DNA of 64,000 nucleotides, taken from Serripes groenlandicus (lineage: Eukaryota > Mollusca > Bivalvia > Cardiida > Cardiidae). Below, one piece after another: positions 49,251-61,900 of the stretch. Below the pieces are notes generated by a model that was given only the letters and a program-made list of their open reading frames with translations, was not told the DNA's origin and made no database searches. The first letter of the stretch is position 1. The number at the start of each line of letters is the position of its first letter. The DNA lies in NCBI GenBank assembly GCA_031761405.1, contig JASEVX010000001.1:115059071-115123070 (forward strand). Reading direction: 5' to 3'. Position numbers and translations under genes: made by a program.

Positions 49251-50989
49251 ACCAATACTGACAGTTACTTTGGAGACTGATTGCATGCAATTATTTTGTA
49301 TCGGGTATTGTTGAATGATTTGCTAAAGAAGAACTTTTTCCCCACCTATAAGGAATCTACAGCAGTTGCTTACAAAACTTGAAGGGAGGGGGGTATAAAT
49401 GAAAGAATAGTTGTTGTATGGAGATGAATTTATTTTGGCAAAAGGAGATTTGCTCATTATTAGCAATTTCTCATTTTGTCACAATTCTTTCAATGTTTAA
49501 TAATCTATTGCAAATGTGTCTGGAAGTCGAAAAGGGTATAAACATTTCCTGGTAGATCCAAAACTTCAGATATGGAATGACTTGGGGAAATTGACCTGAT
49601 TCTAAATCTATATTTCACCAGAGATCTAAGATTTCACCAGCATCTGCTGTAGGTTTTTTGTATGTGTGAAAATGTTATGCGAGTGTTAAATCGATATTGT
49701 ATTTTTGCTCTGTTTAGGATGATTTAGGATTAGGATTATTTGTAAATTATAACTGAAATATGTTGAAAGTGGTGTTCACAACAAATTATTTTCTCATGAT
49801 TTGTTTTCCATAAATAAAACTGAATTAATGTTTGAATTATAAATAGAATTTTTATTTAAAGTGATATTATTCTTCAGTATTTTTTTTTTATTTAAAGCCC
49901 TACTTTTCATTTTGCTTCTTTTGAGCAATGTTTCCATTTGTCACAATGTTTTCACAAATTGACTGCTACAGATGCTTCAAAATATGTGAGAAAGTGAAAT
50001 TTCTCCTATTTACAATGTTTTTCAAAGCGTCTGCTGTAGGTTTTTTGTATGTTTGAAAATGTTATGTGAGTGTTAAATACTTTATTTTTGCTCTGTTTAG
50101 AATGGTTTAGGATTAGGATGATTTGTAAATTATAACAGAAATCTGTTGGAAGTGGTGTACACAACAATCTACTTTTATGATGTTTGAATTATAAAGAGAA
50201 TTTTATTTAAAGTGATATTATTTGCCCTGCTTGCTTTCCTTTTTGCTTTCGTAAAGATGAGATTTCACATGTTAAGACATTTTATGTAATTTATGAGTTC
50301 AGCACCTATAAGTTGCTCGAGTTAGAATGTGAGTTGTTTTACATGAAATGTTAAGCCTTTCATACATAAAACATGCAGCAGACTACTTTGAAAACATTGA
50401 TTCATAATTATGGAAACACTATATAAATGATACATGTAGCACAATTATTGAAAAGTTTCTAAACAATTAGGCAAAATTTCTTGTCATGAGCAAAATCTTA
50501 TTTTTCTGAAATAATTTAGAATATCATCTGCTGCAAAGAGGTCAGAAAGGGTCTGTATGTTGGGAAATTTGAACTACTTGTATAACAGGAATGTAATAAT
50601 TACTTTAAAACATTTTAAAACAGTGTGGTAAAATGGGAAATTGCTAATTTTGACTAATTTCTTATTTTCCTCATATAAACCAGGCCAAAAAAAAGAGTTA
50701 AAAGTTCAAAAACAGGTTCGATTCCAAAGAGACAGCGGACCGAATAGAATAAGAGTAAAATACAATGCTTTATATTTATAAACAATGTTTTCAAAATGTT
50801 TTCACAACCCAATTGTCATGTTTAAAGAATTTTCTTACAGCCGAGTAAACTACGGTGCTCACTATATTAAAGATATTATATGTTTTCAATCAAAAGATCA
50901 ACACCCAATTGATATAATTACATGGTTAAAGAATCACAATAATCTTATGAAACAATTCTACTGTTTCAACAAAACTGTTTAATCGTAAT
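49251..50989 (+). repeat. MITE fragments and a duplicated segment; no gene seen
   Basis: MITE pieces lie at about 49330-49520, 49895-50060 and 50350-50570. A segment containing TTTGCTCTGTTTAGGATGAT, GATTTGTAAATTATAAC and GTTGAAAGTGGTGTTCACAA occurs at about 49.70-49.88 and again at 50.08-50.23 kb. No coding exon was recognised. Confidence 0.5.
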
Positions 50990-51720
50990 TCTGTCTAACA
51001 GCCGTAAGTTAATACTAGGACGGTTGAATTTTTCAACAATATTTCAGTTGATCTAAACATTTCCGGTAACCTCTGGTGCGGTCTAACAGCCCGTAAGTTA
51101 ATACTAGGACGGTTGAATTTTTCAACAATATTTCAGTTGATCTTAACAGTTCTGTTAACCTCTGGCGCGGTCTAACAGCCCGTAAGTTAATACTAGGACG
51201 GTTGAATTTTTCAACAATATTTCAGTTGATCTTAACAGTTCTGGTAACCTCTGGCGCGGTCTAACAGCCCGTAAGTTAATAGAGGACGGTTGAACTTTTC
51301 ATCAATATTTCAGTTGATCGTAACAGTTCTGGTAACCTCTGGCGCGGTCTAACAGCCCGTAAGTTAATACTAGGACGGTTAAACATTTCAACGATACTTC
51401 TGTTTAATCGTAACAGTTCTGGTAACCTCTGGTGCGGTCTAACAGCCCGTAAGTTTATACTAGGACGGTTAAACATTTCAACGATACTTCTGTTTAATCG
51501 TAACATTTCTGGTAACCTCTGGCGCGGTCTAACAGCCTGTAAGTTAATACTAGGATGGTTAAACAGTTTTAATACTAAGTACTACTGCTTTATTGTGACA
51601 GACTGGTAACCTCTGGCGCGGTTTAACAGCCCGTAAGTTAATACTAGGACTGTTAATGTTTAAAGACTGTTAACCTCTGGGCAGCTTAAACACTCGTAAG
51701 TTAATAATCAGTCTTTAAAT
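50990..51720. repeat. ~88-bp tandem repeat, about 8 copies
   Basis: Unit: TAACAGCCCGTAAGTTAATA, CTAGGACGGTTGAATTTTTC, AACAATATTTCAGTTGATCT, TAACAGTTCTGGTAACCTCT, GGCGCGGTC. The last copies are diverged. The two ends of the unit contain CCTCTGG and GTTAAT blocks that stay the most conserved. Confidence 0.85.
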
Positions 51721-52026
51721 ACTCACGAGAGACTCTCACCTTGATGTGGTTTGTGGGCTTAATCCATACTCGGATAACCCGGTTTGGAGAACCAAGAAGA
51801 GTTGAATTATTTTCATTTATTACAATTTTCATTTCATTTAATTATATATTTGAATCCATGAGTATCAACATCAGCATGACATTAATGTAGGTCTTAATAC
51901 ATGTTTCTTCCAAAGGGGATTCATTATCAAATAAATATATTCATATTGATATCAACCTACATTTCATGCTTTCTTGTCGCTAAATAGTGAGACCCGTATA
52001 TATTATAGTAACAAAAATTCACATAC
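51721..52026. other. Intron-side DNA of zinc-finger exon; no gene seen
   Basis: Non-coding, AT-rich. Confidence 0.4.
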
Positions 52027-52249
52027 CTTTGAGATCTGTGTTGTGCTTTTTTGATACATGTCCACGAAACCCAGAGATACTCATGTATTCCCGCTCACAC
52101 AGCGGACATACATACACATTCGTGTTGATTGTTGAAGACACTTTAGATCCATCCTGATGCGATTCATCTTCGGTATAAGAATCAAATAAAAAGTCCAAGT
52201 CAATGTCCTCGTCCCATGACAGGAAATCTGGGTCTCTTTGGTTAGCCAT
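52027..52249 (-). CDS. C2H2 zinc-finger first exon of accessory gene
   Basis: From ATG at 52249 the frame gives 74 codons plus one base, then a consensus donor (CAAAG|GTATGT). An acidic N-terminus (SWDEDIDLDFLFDSYTEDES) precedes one classic C2H2 finger with spacing C-x2-C-x12-H-x4-H (CPLC...GHVSKKH). It lies 245 bp inside the right terminal repeat and reads inward, as expected for an element gene using the terminal region as promoter. The donor phase (one base) fits the acceptor at 44548 (two bases), linking it to that exon over a 7.5-kb intron. Other exons may exist between them. Confidence 0.65.
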
Positions 52250-52493
52250 ATTGCCACAATTTGAGAGTTAAACACATTCCTAGTTCATTTTCAAGAAAAC
52301 TAATTAATAACTTATTTCAACCAAGGTGTTAAATGCAGTTAATCTGTCTTTGATTTAAATTAAACCCGATTTATTTTAATTAAAAATAAAAAAGAGTGTA
52401 CACCGAGATGTAACCACAGACGCTGTGTATCCCGAAACCGGAAATCACGCTTAATGCGCACCTTCGAGACTTCGCCGAGTGAATTGACGAGGT

Positions 52494-52531
52494 TACGTCA
52501 TGTAGCATATCTGTGTTATTTTAGGTCTCTG
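52494..52531 (-). repeat. Right terminal inverted repeat, 38 bp
   Basis: Exact inverse of 33673-33710; TCTGTAT follows directly at 52532-52538. Confidence 0.85.
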
Positions 52532-52640
52532 TCTGTATGTATAATCTATATGAATGTTTGTATACAGAAGAAATTAAAAAATATTTTAACTTTAAACCAG
52601 TGTGTTTTTTAACAAATATGTTAAGAAAGTAGTTCCGGCA

Positions 52641-52703
52641 AAGTTATATCATCACTAGTGATGATATAAAAAAGTCATATCGTCACTAGTGACGATATAA
52701 CTT
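52641..52703. repeat. Double palindrome / hairpin
   Basis: Two perfect palindromes, 24 bp (52645-52668, centre CACTAGTG) and 22 bp (52677-52698, same centre), are separated by 8 bp. The whole 63 bp also folds as one hairpin with 28-nt arms (AAGTTATAT.../...ATATAACTT) and an AAAAAG loop. Confidence 0.9.
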
Positions 52704-52812
52704 TTTTTGTGTGATACTAAAATTACGTCATTCATAGTTCAATGTAAATTTATGACAGTTATGTAATAAAGAGAATTATTAACCAGGCTAGACTTATTAA
52801 CTTAACATACAA

Positions 52813-53339
52813 ATGTCACAAGTGTAACAATTTGTGTTTTAAACATCAGCATTTTTCCAATTTTTGTATGACAATGCACTTTTTGTGTTTTTTCAGTTCA
52901 AGGAAGTTCAACATTTATAAAAAGCATGATCAAGTGGGCAAGTGAATGACGTCACTATGACGTCATAAGTGATGTCACAAGTGTAACACATTTTGATCAT
53001 GTGTTATAAACATATGTACATGACATATTTTAAGATAAACATAGCTCCATTACTCATTGTTGTGTTAAGTAAGCATGCAGGAACAGTAAACATATATTTT
53101 AAGTATAGACAGGCCAGTTTTTGAGTGAGTACAATTAAAAATCTTGAGATTTTGTTTCTTTTAGGAATGCAGAAGGCAACATTTTCCCTTCTAAACTTAT
53201 CAGTCAAGTTTTTTTAAACCAAATTTAATGATTGCTAATTTACCTCCTCAGAAATAAAGAAAACATAGCATAAATATGATTAAAACTTATAAATTATTTA
53301 AGTTTCGCAACATGTCTTGAAACGTTACACTTGTGACAT
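52813..53339. repeat. Region bounded by inverted 16-bp motifs
   Basis: ATGTCACAAGTGTAAC at 52813-52828 and 52972-52987, and its inverse at 53324-53339. The outer pair could be terminal repeats of a small element of about 527 bp or paired regulatory sites upstream of the pseudogene start at 53415. Confidence 0.6.
52947..52965. promoter_or_regulatory. Two CRE sites one helical turn apart
   Basis: TGACGTCA at 52947-52954 and again at 52958-52965, starts 11 bp apart, with a GATGTCAC half-like site just after. Perfect cAMP-response elements bind CREB/ATF-type factors. Activity here is inference. Confidence 0.6.
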
Positions 53340-53408
53340 AAAATTCACCTCTGTTGACATTTATGAATAATGCTTTGGATTTACACAGGTTAACAGTAAA
53401 ATTAACTC

Positions 53409-55449
53409 TTGAACATGCCACTGGTAGTCAAACTCTCATTTAAAAGGAACAAATTAACGAATAAGGATACAACTATCGAAAGCAAGCCCTCTTCAAACTC
53501 AAAAGAACGGGTAAAAAGGTACAGGGAGAAACTAAAATCTGATCCCAAACTGAAGATAAAGTTTGAAAAGTTGAAACTAAAGAAGAAGGCAGAAAATGAA
53601 TCGTATAGACAGAAGGTAAAAGAGCTGCGAAAGGACAATGCTAAATATGATGCAGAACTTAAAGCCCTATCCAGATTAAGGCAACAAAGGCACAGAAAGA
53701 AAGCTAGAGCCGCTCTTAAAATGAAAGCTGCTGAAACTGCTAACAAGTCACCAGTTAAGTTGCAAAGGTCAAATTCATCTGTTAAAAGCCAGACGACAAG
53801 AAAACGAGCAGAACGTGCACGAAGAACTTTACCAACAGACTCTTATGCATGGGCTAGCACATTGAAACATCTGATTAAAAATGCTACCCCAAAAAGGAAG
53901 TCACTATTGCTTAGCAATTCTAATGGAAATGAAACTGATGGTTTATCTATTAACAAGATTGCTGAAGTAAACAAAGTTGGCAGGCCAAACAAGACCACAG
54001 AACATGTAAAAAGGCAACTGGCATTTACGGGGTCAGATGGATCTAAATTGTGGCACAAGATGAAACAACTTAAACAGTACAAAACAAGAAAGAGCAAGCA
54101 AGCCAGTACAACAAAACACCAAAAGAGGCACAGATATTTCTGGAGTAGCAGAGTTATATCATTTCTTGACGACAATTCCAGAGTGATGCCCAATAAAAAA
54201 GACCCCATACTGATAGATCATATTAGAGTCGCAAAACGTCACTTGTTGTCCTCAAAAACCAATCTCTACATGCAATTCAAAAAAGCTTATCCAGGATTTG
54301 ATAGAAAGTTAGGGACATTCCTAAAAATGATCCCAAGGAACTACAAAAGCTTGGATCTAACATGCAGGAGGGTATGTGTTTGCACGAAGCATTATAATCT
54401 AGAACAAAGAGTAGAGGCCCTCAACAACTTTGCAAACATGAAGAAATTACCAGAATTGAAAACAACATTGCGCAAGTTGTCAAATATCACTGTATGCCTT
54501 TTCAATGACTTTCCAAGCAGAGAGTGCGTTGACAGGAAATGCTGTATGTGTGGAACAGAGTATATTAAGACATTTTATCATGAACTGGAACAGAATACTA
54601 CTGAGAATGACACACTTAAATACCACCAGTGGGAAGCTATTCCTGAACAGTACACAAATAAATTGGGCAAAAAGGTGGAGTCAAAAAGATGGGTACAATC
54701 GGCAAAAGCTGAAAATCCTAAAAAAATAATTGATAGTATTGCCTCAACAATGGAATCATTCACAGCACATCAGTTTAGAGCTGATTTTCAGCACAAAATT
54801 GAATAGCAAACCTCCCACTGGATCACTGTTTGGTGGTGATGGATTTTTCCGAAAACATTTCCCTTGTACCTCAGGATGAGATAGAAAGTGCTCACTACAC
54901 AACGAAGCAGGTCACCTTGTTAGACATGCTGCAAACAGCACAATTGACGAGCCAAAAACCATACAAGAGTCGCTTGTGATCCTATCAGATTCTCTGTCAC
55001 ATAATGCAAATTATGTGTATGTCTTTACCAATCAACTACTGATTCACATCAAAAACAACCCGGGCCCATGCCCAATCAATTATCTTCACAGGTTTTCAGA
55101 TAACTGTGCCACTCAGTACAAGTGCAAATATGCTTTTGGACATATTGCTAAAATTGAAGATTTACACAATGTCAAAGTCATATACCATTACACCGAGTCT
55201 AGCCATGGTAAGGGCCCAAGTGACGGTATAGGGGCTGTGATCAAAATGCGCCTCAAAAGGCTTATTCTCGGTGGAAAGGTAATCAATAATGCTTATCAAG
55301 CCTACCTTGCTTTGGTCCAAACACAGCATCCTACATTATGTCAGAAGGTGTTATACATCCCTCAACAAAAATTCAAAAAATTGAAATTAATTAAGGTATT
55401 AACACAGATAATTGTAATATTTCTATTCAATAACAATTCTTTTATTTAG
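53409..55449 (+). pseudogene. Frameshifted relative of the OTU-transposase gene
   Basis: Three consecutive frames rebuild one protein order. Frame A (53409-54806) gives a Lys/Arg-rich coiled region (SKERVKRYREKLKSDPKLKI), CVCTKHYNLEQ, CCMCGTEY and MESFTAHQFRADFQ. Frame B (about 54800-54963) gives HCLVVMDFSENISL and SAHYTTKQVTLLD. Frame C (54965-55449) gives SDSLSHNANYV, FSDNCATQYKCKYAFG and ESSHGKGPSDGIGAVIK. Each block aligns with the same block of the gene at 55907-63152. Two frameshifts (near 54800 and 54950) and loss of the C-terminal third, including the OTU domain, mark it as inactive. It reads towards the intact gene. AAG|GTATTA near 55397 could have been a donor. Confidence 0.8.
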
Positions 55450-55484
55450 AGAGATTTTCAATATGTTTGTCTATAGATATGTTT

Positions 55485-55857
55485 TTAACCCTTTCCCTCA
55501 TACCACAATTCTGCAGCCAATGACTTTGAACATATTTTGTAAAAAAAAATAGAAAATCTCTATAATTGAATGGAAAACCAACCTATGACTAAAAGTTGAA
55601 AACATTGTGTCAAAAGGAGAAATTGTTTGTTTTGAGCAATTTCTTCTTTTGTCACCATGTTTTCAAAAAGCTGTCTGCTGCAGAGGCGTCAGAAAGCGTT
55701 TATATGAGGGAAATGGTTAACCTATTAGTCATAGGTTATCCATTCAATTATTGAGATTTTCTATGTTTTGACAAAATATGTTCAAAGTCGTCTGCTGCAG
55801 AATTGTCGTATGAGGGAAAGGGTTAAAGCAGATTTGTTGTATGTGGGAATGGGTTAA
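55485..55857 (+). mobile_element. Two or three MITE ends in tandem
   Basis: TTAACCCTTTCCCTCATACC at the left; TTAA-bounded ends at 55720, 55826 and 55857, each preceded by GAGGGAAA or GTGGGAAT. It lies between the pseudogene and the last exon of the OTU gene. Confidence 0.7.
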
Positions 55858-55906
55858 ATGTTCCTTTTTTTTTTAAACCACACAAATTAATATCATTTTT
55901 TAACAC

Positions 55907-58900
55907 TTAGAGATCCTTGAACTGTAGCATTACATCTCTGCCCTTAAACAAGGTTTCAGGCAGTTTGATTTTTTTCACGATATTGTCGTAGTCCACCACT
56001 GCCTGTTCTGGGCATAATTTTCTCTTTTTGATGGTTGGATCTCTGGTGTTCTGTAAGAACTCAACATATGGCGGTAAAACCTCATTGACATCTAAAACCT
56101 AAATAAAAACATAAATTTGAATTTACTTGCACTTTCCTATAATATAATAAGTGGTTAACCCTTTCCCACATACAGCAAATATGCAGCAGACGATTTTAAA
56201 ATATGGAAACTATTTGTATGAAAGTCCAATTATTAAATTAAGTTGAAAACATTGTGGCAAAAGGAGATATGGCTTGTTTTGAGCATATTTTTCTTTTGTA
56301 ACAATGTTTTCAAAAGTCGACTGCTGTAGAGGCTTCAGAAAAGGTCTATATGAGGGAAAAGGTTAACTGTTTTTAGTTGAATGCACATGTATATATCATA
56401 GACATTATTTAGTGTGGCTATCTGTATTCACCTGTTGTATGTACCTATTGGCCTTTTAACACCCCTCTGTAGAATGCTAACCTGCTTTGTAACATATCTG
56501 AATGGGTGGTGGTCTCTATATTACCATTAAAGCCATTAACCAGGCAACCAGAGTGGAAATTGGACCTTTGGGTTCTGTTTGTGTGTCGCATATTAAAAGA
56601 AGTAAGTTTTTTTCAAAAAACATCAGATGTATTGATCAGCTAAGTAATTTCAAACTAATATTTTATTTATTATAACTTCTTGTTACATAATAACTACTGT
56701 ACCTCTCCGACATACTGCATAGTTTTCTTCTTCACACTATACTGGCATAAAATAAAGTCGCCTACAGCAATAGACTCTCCTTCTGTTACACACCCCACAC
56801 TCTCTCCGACATCCTTGTTGTCTTCTTCCATCTACAAAAATAATATAGTCTAGAAAGATTTAAACAAAAATAATTTCCAGTTGATAGTTTTAACCCTTTC
56901 CCACATACAACAAATCTGCAGCAGACGCCTTGAAAACTATATATATGTGGAAATATCTGAAAAATGAATGACTAAAAATCAGAGAGTTGAAAATATTGTG
57001 GTAAAAGGAGAAATTGCTCATTTAAAATTCATCTTCTGCAGATGCATTTTTAGAAATCATCTACAAACTTGTATGAAAGAATTCAATAATGGATTGTGTT
57101 TCACTGTATGAGAATTTTTAAAATCACTACTTTTCCCACTTATAACATAGAAATAATAGTTTTCATATGTTTCACCCAAGGACTGAAGGAAGTCCATTTT
57201 TATGCCCAGGCGAATGAGTTCAACTTCAGGAAATGTGTTGAAGTAGTAAGCTTATGCATGAAACAACTAACAGTGTTGATACATAAAGGTAGTAAAGTGT
57301 AACTGTGTATCATTTTTATCATTAAAAGGTGCAACAGTTTGAAACATTAACAGGTAACAGTCTAACAATTCAACAAACAAATCGATTAACCCTTTCCCAT
57401 CTGCAGACGACTTTTGCCACGTTTTCAAATTATTCAATACATATTCTTTCATTTATAGAGACTTTTATATTTTAGTCAAGATGTTTTCAAAGACCTCTGC
57501 TGTAGATTGGTTGTATGTGGGAAATGGTTATCGGTGTAACATTTTTAACAGTTATTCAAAACTGAATTAAACAGACTTTACCATTGCAGCTGCATCATCT
57601 AATGTTCTGTTCAAAATAATATGCATACATGTATAAAACATTTTGTAAGATATTGATGGTAAATCAGAAATACCCGCAACAAAACAGTGCGTTATCAAAC
57701 TGTACATAATTCATATAATAATCTAGATCTAAGACCCTGTATGTTTGTTTTACAGTTTTCAACATTATTTCAGAGTGACCGTTCACTTATTCATGATCCC
57801 TGGTTAAACAAACCAGTACTAGACTAGGAATTGTGCCATGCCCAAGGGCACTCCAACATGGCCACCACAACTCAGGATAGAAGTTCCAAACCACCAATCT
57901 CGTCCACATTTACATGTGTACACGTATTTAAAGATGTATATCAAATTAAAATTCTAAAATAAACAAGTAAACTCACATTGTCAATTTGGGGTCTGGCTGC
58001 TGAGGAGCTGGGCTGTCATGGGCTTGTTGCTCTGTAGCAAGTGGTTCTGAATCTGACTGTCCAAAATGTAGTGTCTGCTCTGCTATATTACTACTGTAAT
58101 CATGACTATCTTCAAACAGCAGCTCCGAAGAAAGGGCACTTAAAAGCAAATCATCACAGTTTACAATATCTGACAGATTGAAGCTGGTATCAATATCAGA
58201 GTCAACGTCAGCTGTTTCTGTGACAGGACCCACCGACAGGATAGGCACAAAGTGATTAGGAATCCAGTGTTCCTCAAACATATCATTCCGTGTAGATGAC
58301 CACATTATTTTTACTTCAGCTTGAATAGCCTCGCTTGCTGGATGAATAACACGGTTCAATAACAGCTGTGGAACTGCAGCTCCAAGAGATGGGTAAATTG
58401 AACGGACTGTGCACTTCAGGACTGTACTTAACGCAAACAGTTGCCATATCCCCATGTATGAACCTAATTTAGTTACAGCCAATGCCTCGACTTGAAATAT
58501 CTGTTTTGTTGTCTTTCTTGTAATAACTTCATTCATGTACTTGTCTGAGAACATTGTGTATGTCTTGAACAGGTTATGTTTCTCCTTTTCAGGTAGAGTT
58601 ATGCCTCTGTTTAAGTAAGTGTTGTCTGTGTAACACGACTCATTATATATCATTTCCACAACAATACGTGTTCTTATTTCTTCATGTGCAAGTTCATGCC
58701 CAAACACCAGTATGCTCCCACACCTTGGTAAACAATTACCATCACCAACCACATTGACAGGTAGTTGTGATTGTTCCGTCATGTTATCTGGTACCAACTG
58801 ACAGGCAAATTTATCGGCTGTAAGTTTACTGTCCATTATATTTATGTTGTCACTGGCCTGAATAGGGTACAGTAAATCAAATTCTGGCTTTAGCACTAGA

Positions 58901-61900
58901 CACTTCTTACGTAGCACATCAAAACTTTCGCATCTGCTAAGTTCCTGCAATATTGCTGAAAAATATTGGTCTCTTGGCACATCCACAGGTATATCGGTGA
59001 TGTGATCTGTACATGGAATTTCAGTATGTTTTTTCTTCAGGTTTTTAGGTACTTTTGATTCGCCATTATTCTTTAAGCTTTTGCTAATCTGCAAATCCCT
59101 CTTGAAAATGTTCTCAATCTTCCAATCATCAACAACAGTTACATTTGGACACCTTCCTTTGCCATTCAAGCAGAAATTGCAACAGCATGACAGCTTTCTT
59201 ACTGCTAACGATCCAGGTTGATGTGGTTTAACAGCATGAAGTTGTCTGGTCCCTTTGACTGTTTGTGCTGAAACCCTCTCAGGCCGATTTCTAACTACTG
59301 ACTGTGAGTCAATGTACACAAATGTACGGCAAAACGTGTCCTTCGACTTCGAGAGATTTTCTCGACAAAAGTCAAACATATCTGAGGCAGAATTAAGAAC
59401 AGTTCCTGCTTTCAGGGCTCTACTTACTGACGATTTGACAACCCCAGAGCAACCATCAGCTGGTCCTTTCCCGTGACTTGTTCCAAAGAAGTGTCTTTCC
59501 ACTTTGAGGCTGTGGTTTGCTTCACTTAAGCTAATGTCTGCAAATGGCGTTTTAGATTTATATTGTGCACTGCACCCATCAGTAAACTGAATCAGATGTG
59601 TGATCAGAAAGATCTCTCCTAGCAGTCTTAACGCCTCGGTTACACAGCGCTCTACCATATGTGCATCATGGGTTAAATCATCAGAAATGAAAACAAGTTC
59701 ATGGGTTACAATGTTCCGGTCAGGGGTTTTCTCCAAATTATCATTTTCTTTGCCTTGTGCCAAGTAGTAGCATACGATGGGATGTATGGTAACCTGTTGT
59801 GCGAACCAATGTGCACTCTGGCACTCCTCTTGATTCCTTAGTGTCATGTTTTCAGCAAAATCCATGACACAAAGTACCTGCCCCTCAACCAAACCATCTT
59901 TAGCTTTTATAAACTGCTGGTACTGCCAAATTGCTACGAACAGGTGCATAGAGAAGGTTTCTAAACTTTTTACAAACCTGTCTATAAGCTCTTTGTAAGT
60001 ACCAACATGTTGCACTAACATCTTTCTTGAGTTTTCTGTTTTTGTTTTCAAATCTTTAATCGGTTTCATCTCCCACTGGTTCCAAATAGCCTCCTCGTTT
60101 GGATCTCTTAAATTTCGAAATTTTTCTTCTATCATTTTGGTTCCACATAGCCCACATTCTCTTCTGACGCATTGCAGCTTTGGATGACCCTCCTTTTCAT
60201 ATTTACATAAGGTTAAATCATTGGCTTCATATTTGTTCTTGATAATGTGTTGATGGTTTATTTTTCTGTTAAGTCCTTTCAGCTGAAGTTCAATATTTGT
60301 ACATTGTTCACACAGACAGCCAGTGTAAATTCTCTTTCCAACTGTTTCGACATTTCTTGGTTTGAGAGATGCAAACTTGCTGAATGAAATGTTACTTTCA
60401 TGCTCTTCTTTAAATTTCTTATGTGCTGCCTCTAGGGTATAATTTAATGTATGTCTCTGCTTCATTTGCTTTTTTAGCACAGTTTTCTTTGCAGCATGTG
60501 TTACCGAAATTGTTGGTTTAACGAAGAAATCTTGGACCTTTTGGACAAACTCCTCTGACATGGCATCAGACCTCTTACCCTTTGAACAATCGAATTCTGC
60601 GTCCAACTTTGACCATTTCAACAACGACTTGTACCTAATTCCAACTTGACTAGAACAAAACTTAAGCAATCTGTACTTTCTTATCCTTGATAGTTGTGAT
60701 GCAAAAACTTTTCTTGCCTTGATGTCTTTTGTTTTCCTTGACCTTTTAAGCTTGTCATAACTTTCCTGGAATGATTGCATGGCCTTATCACAAAATTCTA
60801 ACCTTTTTTTCTTTTGTGGAGTTAGCAATTGCATCTCTGCCTCAATGGCATGACGTTTTCTAGGTGTTGCCGTTGTAACAAGTCCTTTTACAACACTAGC
60901 AAATTTCCCTGGTTCTTTTGGAAGTTTGCATTTGGCTCTATATATAGCTTTTCTCTCACCCTCAGGTGTATAGTTTGTTTGCTCCCTAGTACAAGTTTTG
61001 GGAGTTTGGTTGTTCTGGTTACATGGTATGTTCTGTGCAGATTTCATCTCTTTCCTTAATCTGTCTGCCTCTCGAATGCGCCGTTTTTTCTGTGCTGACA
61101 TGCCACTTCTGAAAAATCAAATGAGAATTTAAAAAGACTTATAAATGTATGACATGGGGACAAAACCCTGGATAGGCGCCAAATTTCAAATCAGTTTGGT
61201 TTGCAAAAGGAACTGAGATCTTTCACCTATATAACATCTGAACCAGTTTGTTGTAAATCGAAGAAGCCGGAAAGCCGGACAGTGAGCGATTACAAATGAT
61301 TACCTTGCACATTGTGTTCAGGTGAACTAATACACAAGAGGGTCATGATGGCCTTAGATAGCCCACCTGATCTATGCAATGAGATTTAAATGCAAAACAC
61401 ATGACACTGTCTCAAACTGCTTTTTAAAAAAAATCCTTTAATTAGGCCTAGTGACCTAAATGAACAATATTCGTACTTGTCCTAGATATTATCAAAACAT
61501 ATCAACATTTAAAACAGCTGAATCAAACATTGCAACCTCTATAATAGAGTGTTAAGAAGATTTTCCTTTAATTTGACCTAGTGACCTGCATTTTGACTGT
61601 ACACAACCCTTCTTCTAGGAACATTTGTACAAAATAGTTTTGTCATTTTGCGCCTTTCCTGAAGCCGCCTTGCTACCCTGTTTTTCAACAAGATCAATAT
61701 GACTTCAACAGTTTTTGTAGAGGGTCACTCAAAGAACAGTTCTACCAAATTATCTTGGAATCAGACAAGCAGATTATGGAGGAAAAGGATTTTAAAGTTT
61801 TGGGTATTTTTCTCACTTTCAGAATCCCCAGCAACCATAGTTCTACTCAGAATGTAAGTCTTTGAACAATTTTGAAAGAGGACCAGCAAAAGAACATTCC

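Larger units (their letters stand above)
33673..52531. mobile_element. Putative 18.9-kb P-superfamily DNA transposon
   Basis: The two ends are perfect 38-bp inverted repeats beginning CAGAGACCTAAAATAACACA. They are flanked directly by TCTGTAT on both sides (33666-33672 and 52532-52538). A P-element-like transposase (45102-47813) lies inside, with an accessory zinc-finger gene on the other strand, a decayed second transposon gene and many MITEs and satellites that explain the large size. Known P elements have inverted ends of about 31 bp and 8-bp duplications; 7 bp here is slightly different. Assigning the ends to this transposase is inference. Confidence 0.7.

Noticed and set aside
53843..54208. 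121-codon antisense frame with hydrophobic stretches
   Set aside because: Shadow of the Lys-rich plus-strand pseudogene; AAA/AAG codons read as Phe/Leu on the other strand.
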